A stretch of 64,000 bases of DNA from Aerococcus tenax (GTDB taxonomy: Bacteria; Bacillota; Bacilli; Lactobacillales; Aerococcaceae): contig NZ_CP127382.2 of the NCBI RefSeq assembly GCF_003286645.3, forward strand, positions 1,984,001-2,048,000, written 5' to 3'. Shown piece by piece: positions 1-6,912 of this stretch; within the stretch, counting starts at the first letter, position 1, and each line of letters opens with the position of its first letter. Both the position numbers and the translations under genes were made by a program. The notes below the pieces were generated by a model. It was not told the origin of the DNA. It saw nothing but the letters and a program-made list of their open reading frames with translations, and searched no databases.

Positions 1-301
1 CTGGGGTTTTCGAATTCAATTGCCGGAATTGTTTAATGTCATCCATGGTCAGCTTGTAACCAGATAAGTGTAACAAGCTATAGAGTAAGGCAGAACCGTG
101 CCCCGCTGATAAAACAAAGCGGTCCCGGTTGGTCCAACGCGGATCACTTGGGTTTTGCACCATATGTTCAGCCCACAAAGCATAGGCCATAGGCGCCGAA
201 CCCATCGGTAAGCCTGGGTGGCCGGAATTAGCCTTGTTAATCATATCAATACTTAATATACGCACTGCATTAACAGCGAGTTCATCTGTTTGATTAAACA
301 T
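1..301 (-). CDS. tkt: Transketolase, N-terminal part (runs off left edge)
   Basis: This thiamine-diphosphate enzyme of the non-oxidative pentose phosphate pathway moves two-carbon units between sugar phosphates in the cytosol. About 100 N-terminal residues are present; the rest lies beyond base 1. They carry the family signatures [19 protein letters not shown] and [15 protein letters not shown], which form the cofactor and substrate entrance. Two ATGs stand in tandem at 304 and 301. The GGAG Shine-Dalgarno at 308-311 is 3 nt from the first and 6 nt from the second, so 301 is the better start. rpiA of the same pathway lies just upstream in the same direction. The promoter overlaps a perfect cre, which suggests CcpA repression. 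Confidence 0.93.
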   Translation of the reverse strand, partial: MFNQTDELAVNAVRILSIDMINKANSGHPGLPMGSAPMAYALWAEHMVQNPSDPRWTNRDRFVLSAGHGSALLYSLLHLSGYKLTMDDIKQFRQLNSKTP

Positions 302-346
302 CATTTTCTCCTTTACTGTTATTGATTTATGCATCTTCTAAAAACA

Positions 347-375
347 ACTATATCGGACTTTGAAATCGATTTCAA
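347..375 (-). promoter_or_regulatory. tkt promoter overlapped by a CcpA cre site
   Basis: On the minus strand TTGAAA (375-370) and TATAGT (352-347) are 17 bp apart, about 45 bp before the tkt start. The -35 lies inside the perfect 16-bp palindrome at 360-375. Its core TGAAATCGATTTCA (361-374) matches the cre consensus TGWAANCGNTNWCA at every position. A cre over the -35 predicts catabolite repression. The sites are seen; CcpA binding is inferred. Confidence 0.7.
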
Positions 376-504
376 GCGAATAATCAGCGAGATAATGGCC
401 CTTACAGCGGTCATTTCTTGTACATTTGTACAGAGAATTCGTCATTTTTTCAGTCGTTTTGGCCGAGGCCATTCTTCAAACGACTTTTCACCCGACTTTA
501 ATGC

Positions 505-1164
505 TTACTTTTGTTCAAAGTGTTTGAGAAAGTCAGCTAAATTTATTTTAGAAAAATCAGAAATAATCTCATCTGCTGCGGATAAATCTTGGCTAGGATA
601 GTCAGGATTTTCAAAACCAATGGTATAGGCCCCAGAACGGTGGGCGGCTAGACTACCATTTTTGGTATCTTCAAAGACTACGCACTCTTTGGCTGAAAGT
701 CCTAGTTGGCGAGCGGCTTCAATAAAGATATCGGGAGCCGGCTTAGAATGGTCGACTTCTTCCCCACTAACATAGGCTTGGAAGCAATCTGACAAGCCCA
801 ATTCTTCCATAAAGTGTTCAATTTCGGCCCGTGGCGAGGAAGAGGCTACAGCTAAGGGTAAACCAGCTTGGTACAGGGACTTAACGAAGTCCACCACGCC
901 CCTAATCGCTTTCACCCCATCACGAGCGATCATTTCATGGCGTCTTTGATTCATTTCTTGGATATAAAAAGCCACCGTTTCCGGTAATTGGCATTCGTCC
1001 TTCATCACTTGCCACATGTGTTCATGGGTCGTTCCCATAAATTGATATTGATAGCTTTCATCCTTATCAATGCCGCGGTCACGTAGCATTTGCGTCTTGG
1101 TTTCTAGGTAGGTATACTCGGAGTCAACCAGGACCCCATCCATATCAAATAATACTGCCTGCAT
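505..1164 (-). CDS. HAD family phosphatase / beta-phosphoglucomutase-like
   Basis: A 219-residue haloacid dehalogenase superfamily protein, subfamily I with an alpha-helical cap. Motif I is DMDGVLVDS (residues 7-15, catalytic Asp pair). Motif II is the Ser in ASSSPR (about 107), motif III the Lys in HSKPAPD (about 141), and motif IV is VVFEDTKNG. It should dephosphorylate, or if a mutase isomerise, a small sugar phosphate using Mg2+. The exact substrate cannot be read. The start has a GAGGTGACTT ribosome-binding site, and the gene begins 12 nt after rpiA ends, so the two are probably cotranscribed. That favours a pentose or hexose phosphate substrate, which is inference. Confidence 0.85.
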   Translation of the reverse strand: MQAVLFDMDGVLVDSEYTYLETKTQMLRDRGIDKDESYQYQFMGTTHEHMWQVMKDECQLPETVAFYIQEMNQRRHEMIARDGVKAIRGVVDFVKSLYQAGLPLAVASSSPRAEIEHFMEELGLSDCFQAYVSGEEVDHSKPAPDIFIEAARQLGLSAKECVVFEDTKNGSLAAHRSGAYTIGFENPDYPSQDLSAADEIISDFSKINLADFLKHFEQK

Positions 1165-1176
1165 AAGTCACCTCAC

Positions 1177-1869
1177 TTAGTCTTGTTTAGGAAATTCGCG
1201 TCCGGAAACAAAGTAAACTTGACCGTCTTGAGCGAGTAAAACATCCTCGGTCATGCCTAAGAAGAGGCCATGTTCCACCACACCCACTAAATGAATCAGT
1301 TCATCGGCCAGAGCCTTAGGATCTTTGATCGCTTCTAAGTGCAGGTCAATAATATAGTTATCATTATCGGTATGGAAGAGGTCGCCATTTTCCGTTTTTC
1401 GCATAGTCGGTTGGTAACCCTTGTCTTCAAAGTGTTTGAAGAGGTGTTGGTGGCCGTTTTTAATCACTTCAACCGCTAGGGGAAAGGCGCCTAAGTGGTC
1501 GACGTGTTTACGCTCTTCGGCGACCCAAATAATCCGTTTACTGTAAGTTGCCACGATCTTTTCTTCTAAGAGAGCACCGCCGCCCCCCTTAATGCCGTCA
1601 AAGTCGTCGGTAAATTCATCCACCCCATCGATGGTTAAGTCGACAGCATCCACTTGGTCAATGGGGAGCACTTCAATCCCCAGGGCCTTGGCTTGGTCAA
1701 TGGACTTGATCGAGGATGACACCGCCTTGAGGCTTAAGCCTTCCTCTTGAACCCGTTTACCCAATTCATCAATAAAGTACCAGGCCGTTGACCCAGTTCC
1801 TAAGCCCACCACGCTATGGTCTTCTACCAGATAGGCTGCTTGACGTCCAACTAATTCTTTATTATCCAT
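1177..1869 (-). CDS. rpiA: Ribose-5-phosphate isomerase A
   Basis: Interconverts ribose-5-phosphate and ribulose-5-phosphate in the pentose phosphate pathway. The 230 residues match the normal family length. Diagnostic motifs are GLGTGSTAWYF (phosphate binding), LTIDGVDEFT and KGGGGALLEEKIVA, the last holding the active-site Lys and acidic residues. A strong AAGGAGGAC ribosome-binding site precedes ATG 1869. It heads the rpiA-HAD pair, followed 200 bp later by tkt, so this corner of the genome serves the non-oxidative branch. A TATAAT-like -10 is visible on the minus strand at 1900-1895. Confidence 0.96.
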   Translation of the reverse strand: MDNKELVGRQAAYLVEDHSVVGLGTGSTAWYFIDELGKRVQEEGLSLKAVSSSIKSIDQAKALGIEVLPIDQVDAVDLTIDGVDEFTDDFDGIKGGGGALLEEKIVATYSKRIIWVAEERKHVDHLGAFPLAVEVIKNGHQHLFKHFEDKGYQPTMRKTENGDLFHTDNDNYIIDLHLEAIKDPKALADELIHLVGVVEHGLFLGMTEDVLLAQDGQVYFVSGREFPKQD

Positions 1870-1994
1870 TTTCTATGTCCTCCTTTTTGCTTCCATTATA
1901 CCTATTTTTCCTTGAATGTATAAGAATGACACCGATTTCTCTGGGAATTCCATGCCAGACTTTGATCGAGTCCCTGTGACCACTTTGTCAAAGC

Positions 1995-2026
1995 AAAAAA
2001 GGGAAATACCCTAACAATATTTCCCT
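1995..2026 (-). terminator. Terminator after the second HAD gene
   Basis: AGGGAAATA (2000-2008) pairs with TATTTCCCT (2018-2026). On the minus strand the stem is followed by TTTTTTGC. It lies just after the HAD gene ending at 2042 and insulates rpiA from it. Confidence 0.85.
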
Positions 2027-2041
2027 AATTTGTATTTATTC

Positions 2042-2761
2042 TTAAGCTAATTGTGCTTGACTTAAAAAGTCATAGACCGCTTCCATATTTTCACATACGG
2101 GAATAGCCTCATCAATATCTTCCGCCTTCTTGTGATGGACGTTCAAAAACAAGCCCTGCCAGCCTGCCTTAGTGGCCCCCATCATATCCGCTTCGTAATT
2201 ATCGCCAACATAGAGAGTTGTCGCTGGATCTAAATCTAAAGACTCTTCCACTTTTTGAAAAATCTCTAAGGCTGGTTTAGCGGTCCCCATCTGACTGGAG
2301 ATGAAAATATTCTTGTCATTGAAATAATCTTCCAGCCCTAATAAATCAACCTTATGGGCTTGTTGGGCCGGGCCATTGGTCAGAAGGAACTGCTTAAGGC
2401 CAGCCTTTTGAAGCAGGTCTAAGCAGTCCTTGGCGCCGGGGCGTAAGACAATATCCTCTTTGGCTTCTTCATATTTTTGATTGAAGAGGATGGCATCCTG
2501 CTTCTTAATGGTAAAACCAAATTGGGCATAGGTCATCAAGACCCGGTTATTGCGGTATTGGTCCACTGATGCCTGTCCATCGGTATAGCGGCGAAATTCA
2601 ATATCACTATTCATTTGATAGAAATAATTAAAGGTCTCAAAACCAATTCCGGTTTCTACCACGTTTTCTTCCATATACTGGTAAACGGCTAAATAGGGTA
2701 AATTACGGTCATATAAAGTATCATCCAAATCCCAGCCTACTGCTTGAATCAAGGAACTCAT
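2042..2761 (-). CDS. HAD-IA family hydrolase (YjjG-like)
   Basis: A 239-residue haloacid dehalogenase hydrolase. The N-terminal motif I is WDLDDTLYD (residues 9-17), motif II is LLTNGP (Thr about 128), motif III is the Lys in MGTAKPALEIF, and motif IV is TTLYVGDNYEADMMGA. Layout and length resemble the YjjG/pyrimidine 5'-nucleotidase branch, but the substrate is unknown. A purine-rich AAGGGAAGG sits right before the ATG, rather close to it. A structured leader (2785-2858) precedes the gene and its own terminator follows, so it is probably monocistronic. Confidence 0.82.
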   Translation of the reverse strand: MSSLIQAVGWDLDDTLYDRNLPYLAVYQYMEENVVETGIGFETFNYFYQMNSDIEFRRYTDGQASVDQYRNNRVLMTYAQFGFTIKKQDAILFNQKYEEAKEDIVLRPGAKDCLDLLQKAGLKQFLLTNGPAQQAHKVDLLGLEDYFNDKNIFISSQMGTAKPALEIFQKVEESLDLDPATTLYVGDNYEADMMGATKAGWQGLFLNVHHKKAEDIDEAIPVCENMEAVYDFLSQAQLA

Positions 2762-2784
2762 CCTTCCCTTTTATAGTTAGCAAG

Positions 2785-2858
2785 TGAAGCGAGGGAAAGC
2801 CTGCCAATCTTCAAAAGAAAAGCCGCCTCCTGGGCGACCTCTTACTTCCATCGCTTCA
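2785..2858 (-). promoter_or_regulatory. Structured leader with terminator-like hairpin upstream of the HAD gene
   Basis: TGAAGCGA (2785-2792) pairs perfectly with TCGCTTCA (2851-2858) and encloses a GC-rich hairpin, GCCGCC (2822-2827) with GGCGAC (2833-2838). On the minus strand that hairpin is followed by TTTTCTTTT. A terminator-like hairpin inside a larger stem, ending about 24 nt before the start codon, looks like a cis-acting attenuator. I recognise no known riboswitch class in it. Confidence 0.4.
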
Positions 2859-2955
2859 TCTTAGTTTGTTTTCTTCCTAAAATCGATTTTAACATAAAGT
2901 CGATAAAGTACCAGATGAAATCCCATAATGTAGCGTTTTCATTGGTTTACAAAAT

Positions 2956-2995
2956 AAAAACAGGAGCCTATCAATCATTTGAAGCTCCTGTTTTT
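2956..2995. terminator. Bidirectional terminator after the flavoprotein gene
   Basis: A perfect 12-bp stem, AAAAACAGGAGC (2956-2967) with GCTCCTGTTTTT (2984-2995). It gives U-runs in both directions. It ends the minus-strand gene that stops at 3012. Confidence 0.9.
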
Positions 2996-3011
2996 CCCCT
3001 TTGATTAAAAA

Positions 3012-4361
3012 CTACCCCTTCACCGCTTCCGCCGCCTTCTGTCCAGCTAAGCGGCCAAAGACAATAATTTCAGCGATGGAGTTCCCGCCGATCCGGTTAG
3101 ACCCGTGCAAGCCACCCACGACTTCCCCGCAGGCGTAGAGTCCAGGAATGTAGCCAGTGCCATCTGTCTTAAGGACCCGACCGTCTTGGTCAATGCTTAA
3201 ACCACCCATAGTGTAGTGGACCCCTGGCGCAATTTCAATGGCATAATAAGGGGCTTGGTCAAGGGCATGTAAACCGGTTGTGCGCCCGAACTCGTCTTTG
3301 CCTTCAGCGATACCTTGGCTATAGTCTGCCACAGTTTGAGCCAGTTGGTCTGCTGGCAAACCGATCTTTTCAGCTAATTCAGTTAAATCGTCTCCTTCAG
3401 TTACATAACCCTTGGCAGCGTAGAATTCAATCGCCTTGGCCCGGTCACGCACCCCTTGGTCAAAGATCAAGCGGGCCTTGTGGTCAGGAAGGTCGGTAAT
3501 AGCCTGGGAAACCACATCCCGGGTTCCTAATTCATTGGTAAAACGTTGGCCTTGACCGTCAACCAAGATGGCTCCTTCACCGCGGACCGCTTCCCCGATT
3601 AATATGCCTTCCTCTTGGTGAACAGTAGGATGGACTTGGATTTGGTCCATATCAACCGTGCCAGCGCCGAGTTCTTGGGCCATCAAGATCCCGTCTCCCG
3701 TAATTCCTGGGCCAGAAGTCGTCACATAACCAGCCAACTCTGGACGAGCGGCTTCAACCAATTTGGCATTGGCCCCAAAACCACCGGCCGCAATAATGAC
3801 GGCTTGGCCTTGGACTTGATAATTTTCTCCATCAACGGTCACTTTAACGCCTTTCACTTGGCCCTGGTCGACCAAAATTTCTTGGACATCAGCCTGGGGT
3901 ACCACAGGAATCTGACGTTTTTCCAGATTGGCTTTCAACCCTTTAACCAAGTAACCGCCTACCGCCGAACCATCATGGGGACGGTGGGTGCGGGCCTTGG
4001 ACATGCCGCCAGTAATGGTCAAGTTATCCAGCACAATCCCTAAATCAGCCAACCAATCAATAGCTTGGGCCGAATGATCGACAAAATAATGGAGCAGGTC
4101 TTGGTGATTGGCCCCGTGTCCCCCTTTGAGCGTTTCTTCAAAGAAGTCTTCCTTCTTATCATCCACGCCAGCCGCCTTTTGGTAGCTGGTCTCACTGGCA
4201 TTCATCCCGCTGGAAGCCTTATTGGTATTACCACCGATTTTTTCGGTTTTTTCAAAGATGATAGTCTCGAGCCCCAGGTCATGGGCGGTAATGGCAGCAG
4301 TCATCCCCGCGCCCCCGGAACCGATAATAATCACATCGTAAGCATCTTTTATCTTAGCCAT
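3012..4361 (-). CDS. FAD-dependent fumarate reductase-like flavoprotein
   Basis: A 449-residue soluble flavoprotein of the fumarate reductase/succinate dehydrogenase flavoprotein family. The N terminus holds the dinucleotide-binding fold VIIIGSGGAGMTAA, then GGNTNKASSGMNA. The catalytic/capping region includes THRPHDGSAVGG and GTRDVVSQA, and the C terminus has YTMGGLSID and GSNRIGGNSIAE. No heme or FMN-transfer domain is attached, so it probably reduces fumarate, urocanate or a similar enoate with a small electron donor. The frame is open up to GTG 4376, but that codon sits on the AAAGGA ribosome-binding site; ATG 4361 is properly spaced and is used here. Confidence 0.85.
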   Translation of the reverse strand: MAKIKDAYDVIIIGSGGAGMTAAITAHDLGLETIIFEKTEKIGGNTNKASSGMNASETSYQKAAGVDDKKEDFFEETLKGGHGANHQDLLHYFVDHSAQAIDWLADLGIVLDNLTITGGMSKARTHRPHDGSAVGGYLVKGLKANLEKRQIPVVPQADVQEILVDQGQVKGVKVTVDGENYQVQGQAVIIAAGGFGANAKLVEAARPELAGYVTTSGPGITGDGILMAQELGAGTVDMDQIQVHPTVHQEEGILIGEAVRGEGAILVDGQGQRFTNELGTRDVVSQAITDLPDHKARLIFDQGVRDRAKAIEFYAAKGYVTEGDDLTELAEKIGLPADQLAQTVADYSQGIAEGKDEFGRTTGLHALDQAPYYAIEIAPGVHYTMGGLSIDQDGRVLKTDGTGYIPGLYACGEVVGGLHGSNRIGGNSIAEIIVFGRLAGQKAAEAVKG

Positions 4362-4385
4362 GTTTTTTCCTTTCACTTAAGAGCC

Positions 4386-4421
4386 AAAAAAAGCAACCCA
4401 TCCCTCATTGGACAGGCTGCT
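4386..4421 (-). terminator. Terminator after glnR
   Basis: On the minus strand AGCAGCCTGTCC (4421-4410) pairs with GGATGGGTTGCT (4403-4392), 12 pairs of which three are G-U. A run of U follows (A-run at 4386-4391). Confidence 0.75.
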
Positions 4422-4441
4422 GCATAAAACCCTAGTATGTC

Positions 4442-4804
4442 TTAAAAGCGCGGTTTCTCTCCCGGAACATTATCAAAGCCCCCGGCGGCGAGAAACTCAT
4501 TATAAAGAATACGACGGACATCATCCTCAGTTAATTGCTTACTTTCATGGGTTACGTCCTTAGGTTCATTATAAATTTTATAAATCATCTGGATACTATA
4601 GCCATCATCGAGATAATCCTTAATATCCAGTAAACGGTCCACATCATTCAAGGAATACATCCGCCGATTGGTGTCGGTGCGGTGCGGGGCAATTAACTTT
4701 TGCTCCTCATAATAACGAATTTGACGTGCGGTGAGATCGGTTAACTTCATCACTGTCCCAATCGGAAAGACCGCCCGTGACCGCCGTAATTGTTTCTCTG
4801 CCAT
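4442..4804 (-). CDS. glnR: GlnR, MerR-family nitrogen regulator
   Basis: A 120-residue MerR-family DNA-binding protein. The N terminus (FPIGTVMKLTDLTARQIRYY, then NRRMYS) aligns with the winged helix of Bacillus GlnR from memory. GlnR represses glutamine synthetase and ammonium-uptake genes when feedback-inhibited glutamine synthetase binds its C-terminal tail. The tail here is VPGEKPRF. glnA, the usual partner directly downstream, is absent; a terminator follows instead. A perfect GlnR box lies across the probable promoter (4856-4872), which supports both the identity and autoregulation. The Shine-Dalgarno (AGTGGGG) is weak. Confidence 0.85.
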   Translation of the reverse strand: MAEKQLRRSRAVFPIGTVMKLTDLTARQIRYYEEQKLIAPHRTDTNRRMYSLNDVDRLLDIKDYLDDGYSIQMIYKIYNEPKDVTHESKQLTEDDVRRILYNEFLAAGGFDNVPGEKPRF

Positions 4805-4855
4805 ATCTAAAACCCCACTTTCTTTTTTACCTCTTAGTAGTTTCTGTCATGAATA

Positions 4856-4872
4856 TGTTACTTTATCTCACA
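4856..4872. promoter_or_regulatory. GlnR operator upstream of glnR
   Basis: TGTTA (4856-4860), seven bases, TCACA (4868-4872) match the GlnR/TnrA consensus TGTNAN7TNACA exactly. On the minus strand TTGCCT, 17 bp and TAACAT form a possible promoter, and the box covers its spacer and -10. The geometry implies repression of glnR by its own product. Confidence 0.75.
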
Positions 4873-4873
4873 T

Positions 4874-4893
4874 AAAAAGGCAAGTTCCTTGCC
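4874..4893 (-). terminator. Terminator after the MalY/PatB gene
   Basis: On the minus strand GGCAAG, three bases and CTTGCC (4893-4879) are followed by TTTTTATG. It sits just after the stop at 4930 and before the glnR promoter. Confidence 0.85.
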
Positions 4894-4929
4894 CTTTTAT
4901 CTTTTATTCACTTGTCGATAAAATATTAC

Positions 4930-6126
4930 TTAATGTTCAGCTTGATAGTCTTTAATGGCTTGAACCAGGTTTTTGCCAGCTTGCTCAATTAAGGCCGGAT
5001 CAGTCCCCAAGTTAATGCGAATATGGGTATCATTGGCTTTGGTTGGCCAATAAGTATGGCCATAGTTTACCGCTAATTTAGCCTTATCTTGGACCACATG
5101 TTTCAAGTCCTTGCTTGGCACGTAAGCGCCCAGGTCAATCCACATCAGATAAGTCGCTTCCAAGTTAGCAACCTTGATTTCCGGGAGAGCCTCTGTGAGG
5201 ATGTCGCGCAAGTTTTGGTAGTTTGAGTAAATAATTTCTTTAATGGTCTCGAGCCAGTCTTCCCCGTGACGGTAAGCCGCTTCTAAGGCCAGGTAGCCTG
5301 CTGGCGAGCCTGGATTGTTCAAGTGCAACTTGTCATAGAAGGCTTGAATTTTGGCCCGTAAGTCTGGGTCACGAACAATCATTAGGGAATGGCTGAATTG
5401 GGCCAAGTTAAAGGTCTTAGACCCCGCAGTCAGGGTAATCACTTGGTCAAAGTCTTGGTCTTGAGCCACTTTATCGATGGCGATATGATGATGGCCTTCC
5501 CAGACAAAGTCGCGGTGGATTTCATCAGAAATCAGTAAGACATCATATTGCTTACAGAGGGCGACCACTTGCTTGAGTTCTGCTTCCGTCCAGACCCGGC
5601 CAGTCGGATTTTGCGGGGAACAGAAAAGCAGAGCCTTGATATCGTCTTCCTTGAAAGCTTTTTCCAAGGCTTCAAAATCGATGGTGTAGCCCGTATCATC
5701 GTCACCTAAGAGGTCTTGCATGACCAGGGTGCGGTTGGCTTCTTCAACCACGGTCCGGAAGGGATTGTAGACCGGATTTTGGATCAGGACCTTATCTCCT
5801 TCATTTAAAAGTGCTACGAGGACATAGGCAATCCCGGTGCAGACTCCTGGGGTATAGAAATACCAGTCTTTTTCGGTGTCATAGTCGAAATGCTTCTTGG
5901 TCCAGTCAATAATAGCTTGGTAGTATTCGGGACGCACAGGGGCATAGCCGTATTGGTTTTGTTTCACATAGGCGTGGAGAACTTCTTTAATTTCCGGTGC
6001 GGTAGCAAAGTCCATGTCCGCAATCCACAAAGGAATCAGGTCAGAGTCCCCAAAGCTGTTCTCTAACTGCCCCCATTTGGTGGTTTGGGTCCCTCTTCTA
6101 TCTACAATTAAATCTGCTTTATTCAT
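4930..6126 (-). CDS. MalY/PatB family aminotransferase (cystathionine beta-lyase type)
   Basis: A 398-residue fold-type I PLP enzyme. The cofactor Lys is in GSKTFNLAQ. The family also shows WIADMDFATAP near the N terminus, CSPQNPTGRVW (substrate and PLP contacts), ISDEIHRDFV (PLP-ring Asp) and RINLGTD with the carboxylate-binding Arg. MalY/PatB enzymes cleave C-S bonds of cystathionine or cysteine, and some also bind regulators. The frame extends upstream to 6321 without a usable signal. ATG 6126 has GGGAGG 6 nt before it and gives the family N terminus, so it is chosen. Confidence 0.88.
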   Translation of the reverse strand: MNKADLIVDRRGTQTTKWGQLENSFGDSDLIPLWIADMDFATAPEIKEVLHAYVKQNQYGYAPVRPEYYQAIIDWTKKHFDYDTEKDWYFYTPGVCTGIAYVLVALLNEGDKVLIQNPVYNPFRTVVEEANRTLVMQDLLGDDDTGYTIDFEALEKAFKEDDIKALLFCSPQNPTGRVWTEAELKQVVALCKQYDVLLISDEIHRDFVWEGHHHIAIDKVAQDQDFDQVITLTAGSKTFNLAQFSHSLMIVRDPDLRAKIQAFYDKLHLNNPGSPAGYLALEAAYRHGEDWLETIKEIIYSNYQNLRDILTEALPEIKVANLEATYLMWIDLGAYVPSKDLKHVVQDKAKLAVNYGHTYWPTKANDTHIRINLGTDPALIEQAGKNLVQAIKDYQAEH

Positions 6127-6310
6127 CAAATTCCTCCCTTTCCCAGTCTTTTCTATAAGTGTAGCATAGATTAGCGGCTGAACTGCTCGCTGACCCCTCG
6201 CCCGCCATATTAAAAGCTGATCACTAGCTATCCCTAAAAGCGATAACTGATATAAAAAGACTTCCACTGGATAGAAGCGGAAGCCATTTGAATTCGCTGA
6301 TAATAATTTT

Positions 6311-6580
6311 TTAGGGGCCAAAGATCAGCGTTCCCACAAACCAGAGAATACCAAAGGAAAAGATCAAACAGAGATTACCGAGAAAGTACCACAAGCGTTT
6401 GTGGTAGAGGGACAGGAGTCCGCCAACTAGCCCTAAGGCAGGACAAATAAAGATGGTGGCATAGGCTAAGGGGCGCATGGTAGGGCCGAATAAGTCAGGC
6501 AGTAAAATAGACAGCAATAGAACCAAGATTCCCAGCCAAAAACAATACTTGTGGCCAGAATGAAGCACTTGTTTAAACAT
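6311..6580 (-). CDS. Small membrane protein, unknown function
   Basis: An 89-residue very hydrophobic protein with about three membrane spans (roughly residues 12-30, 37-57 and 65-88). I do not recognise the family. The reading frame is open to a TTG at 6598, but the GAGGTGAC ribosome-binding site lies 3 nt before ATG 6580, so the protein starts at MFKQV. It lies between the 63-residue ORF and the MalY gene, all on the minus strand, and no terminator is seen between it and the 63-residue ORF. Confidence 0.6.
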   Translation of the reverse strand: MFKQVLHSGHKYCFWLGILVLLLSILLPDLFGPTMRPLAYATIFICPALGLVGGLLSLYHKRLWYFLGNLCLIFSFGILWFVGTLIFGP

Positions 6581-6614
6581 CTTGTCACCTCTAGTCAAGG
6601 ATTTGGATAAATTA

Positions 6615-6806
6615 TTATAGCCAATTATCAGGAGAAAGGGAATAATTTTTAACTTGATCTCTCACTTCACTGAGGCTATAAGCCCTCCCCTCTTCTAAAC
6701 CAGCAAAGCTCTGACTAATTTCAGATTGCAATTCTTCCAGAAGAGCTTCTCGCTCCTTATCAGCACTACGTTCAAAAGCTAGAGTATCCTTTCCTATTCT
6801 ATCCAT
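6615..6806 (-). CDS. Small acidic protein, unknown
   Basis: A 63-residue, charged, probably helical soluble protein with a strong AAGGAGGGG ribosome-binding site. The C-terminal half (YSLSEVRDQVKNYS) looks like a helix-turn-helix or short antitoxin-type segment, but I recognise no family. No toxin-like gene adjoins it; the next gene downstream is a membrane protein. It could equally be a free-standing small protein. Confidence 0.5.
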   Translation of the reverse strand: MDRIGKDTLAFERSADKEREALLEELQSEISQSFAGLEEGRAYSLSEVRDQVKNYSLSPDNWL

Positions 6807-6868
6807 AAGCTTCCCCTCCTTTTTTCTTATTATAAGACAAACAAGTATGAAATCATTTATAAAAACAA

Positions 6869-6902
6869 AGAAAAAACCAAGTCCCCTTAAAGAGCAACTT
6901 GG
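6869..6902 (-). terminator. Terminator after copB
   Basis: On the minus strand CCAAGT (6902-6897) pairs with ACTTGG (6882-6877), followed by TTTTTTCTTTG. Located 11 bp after the copper ATPase stop codon. Confidence 0.75.
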
Positions 6903-6912
6903 CTTTTCTCAA

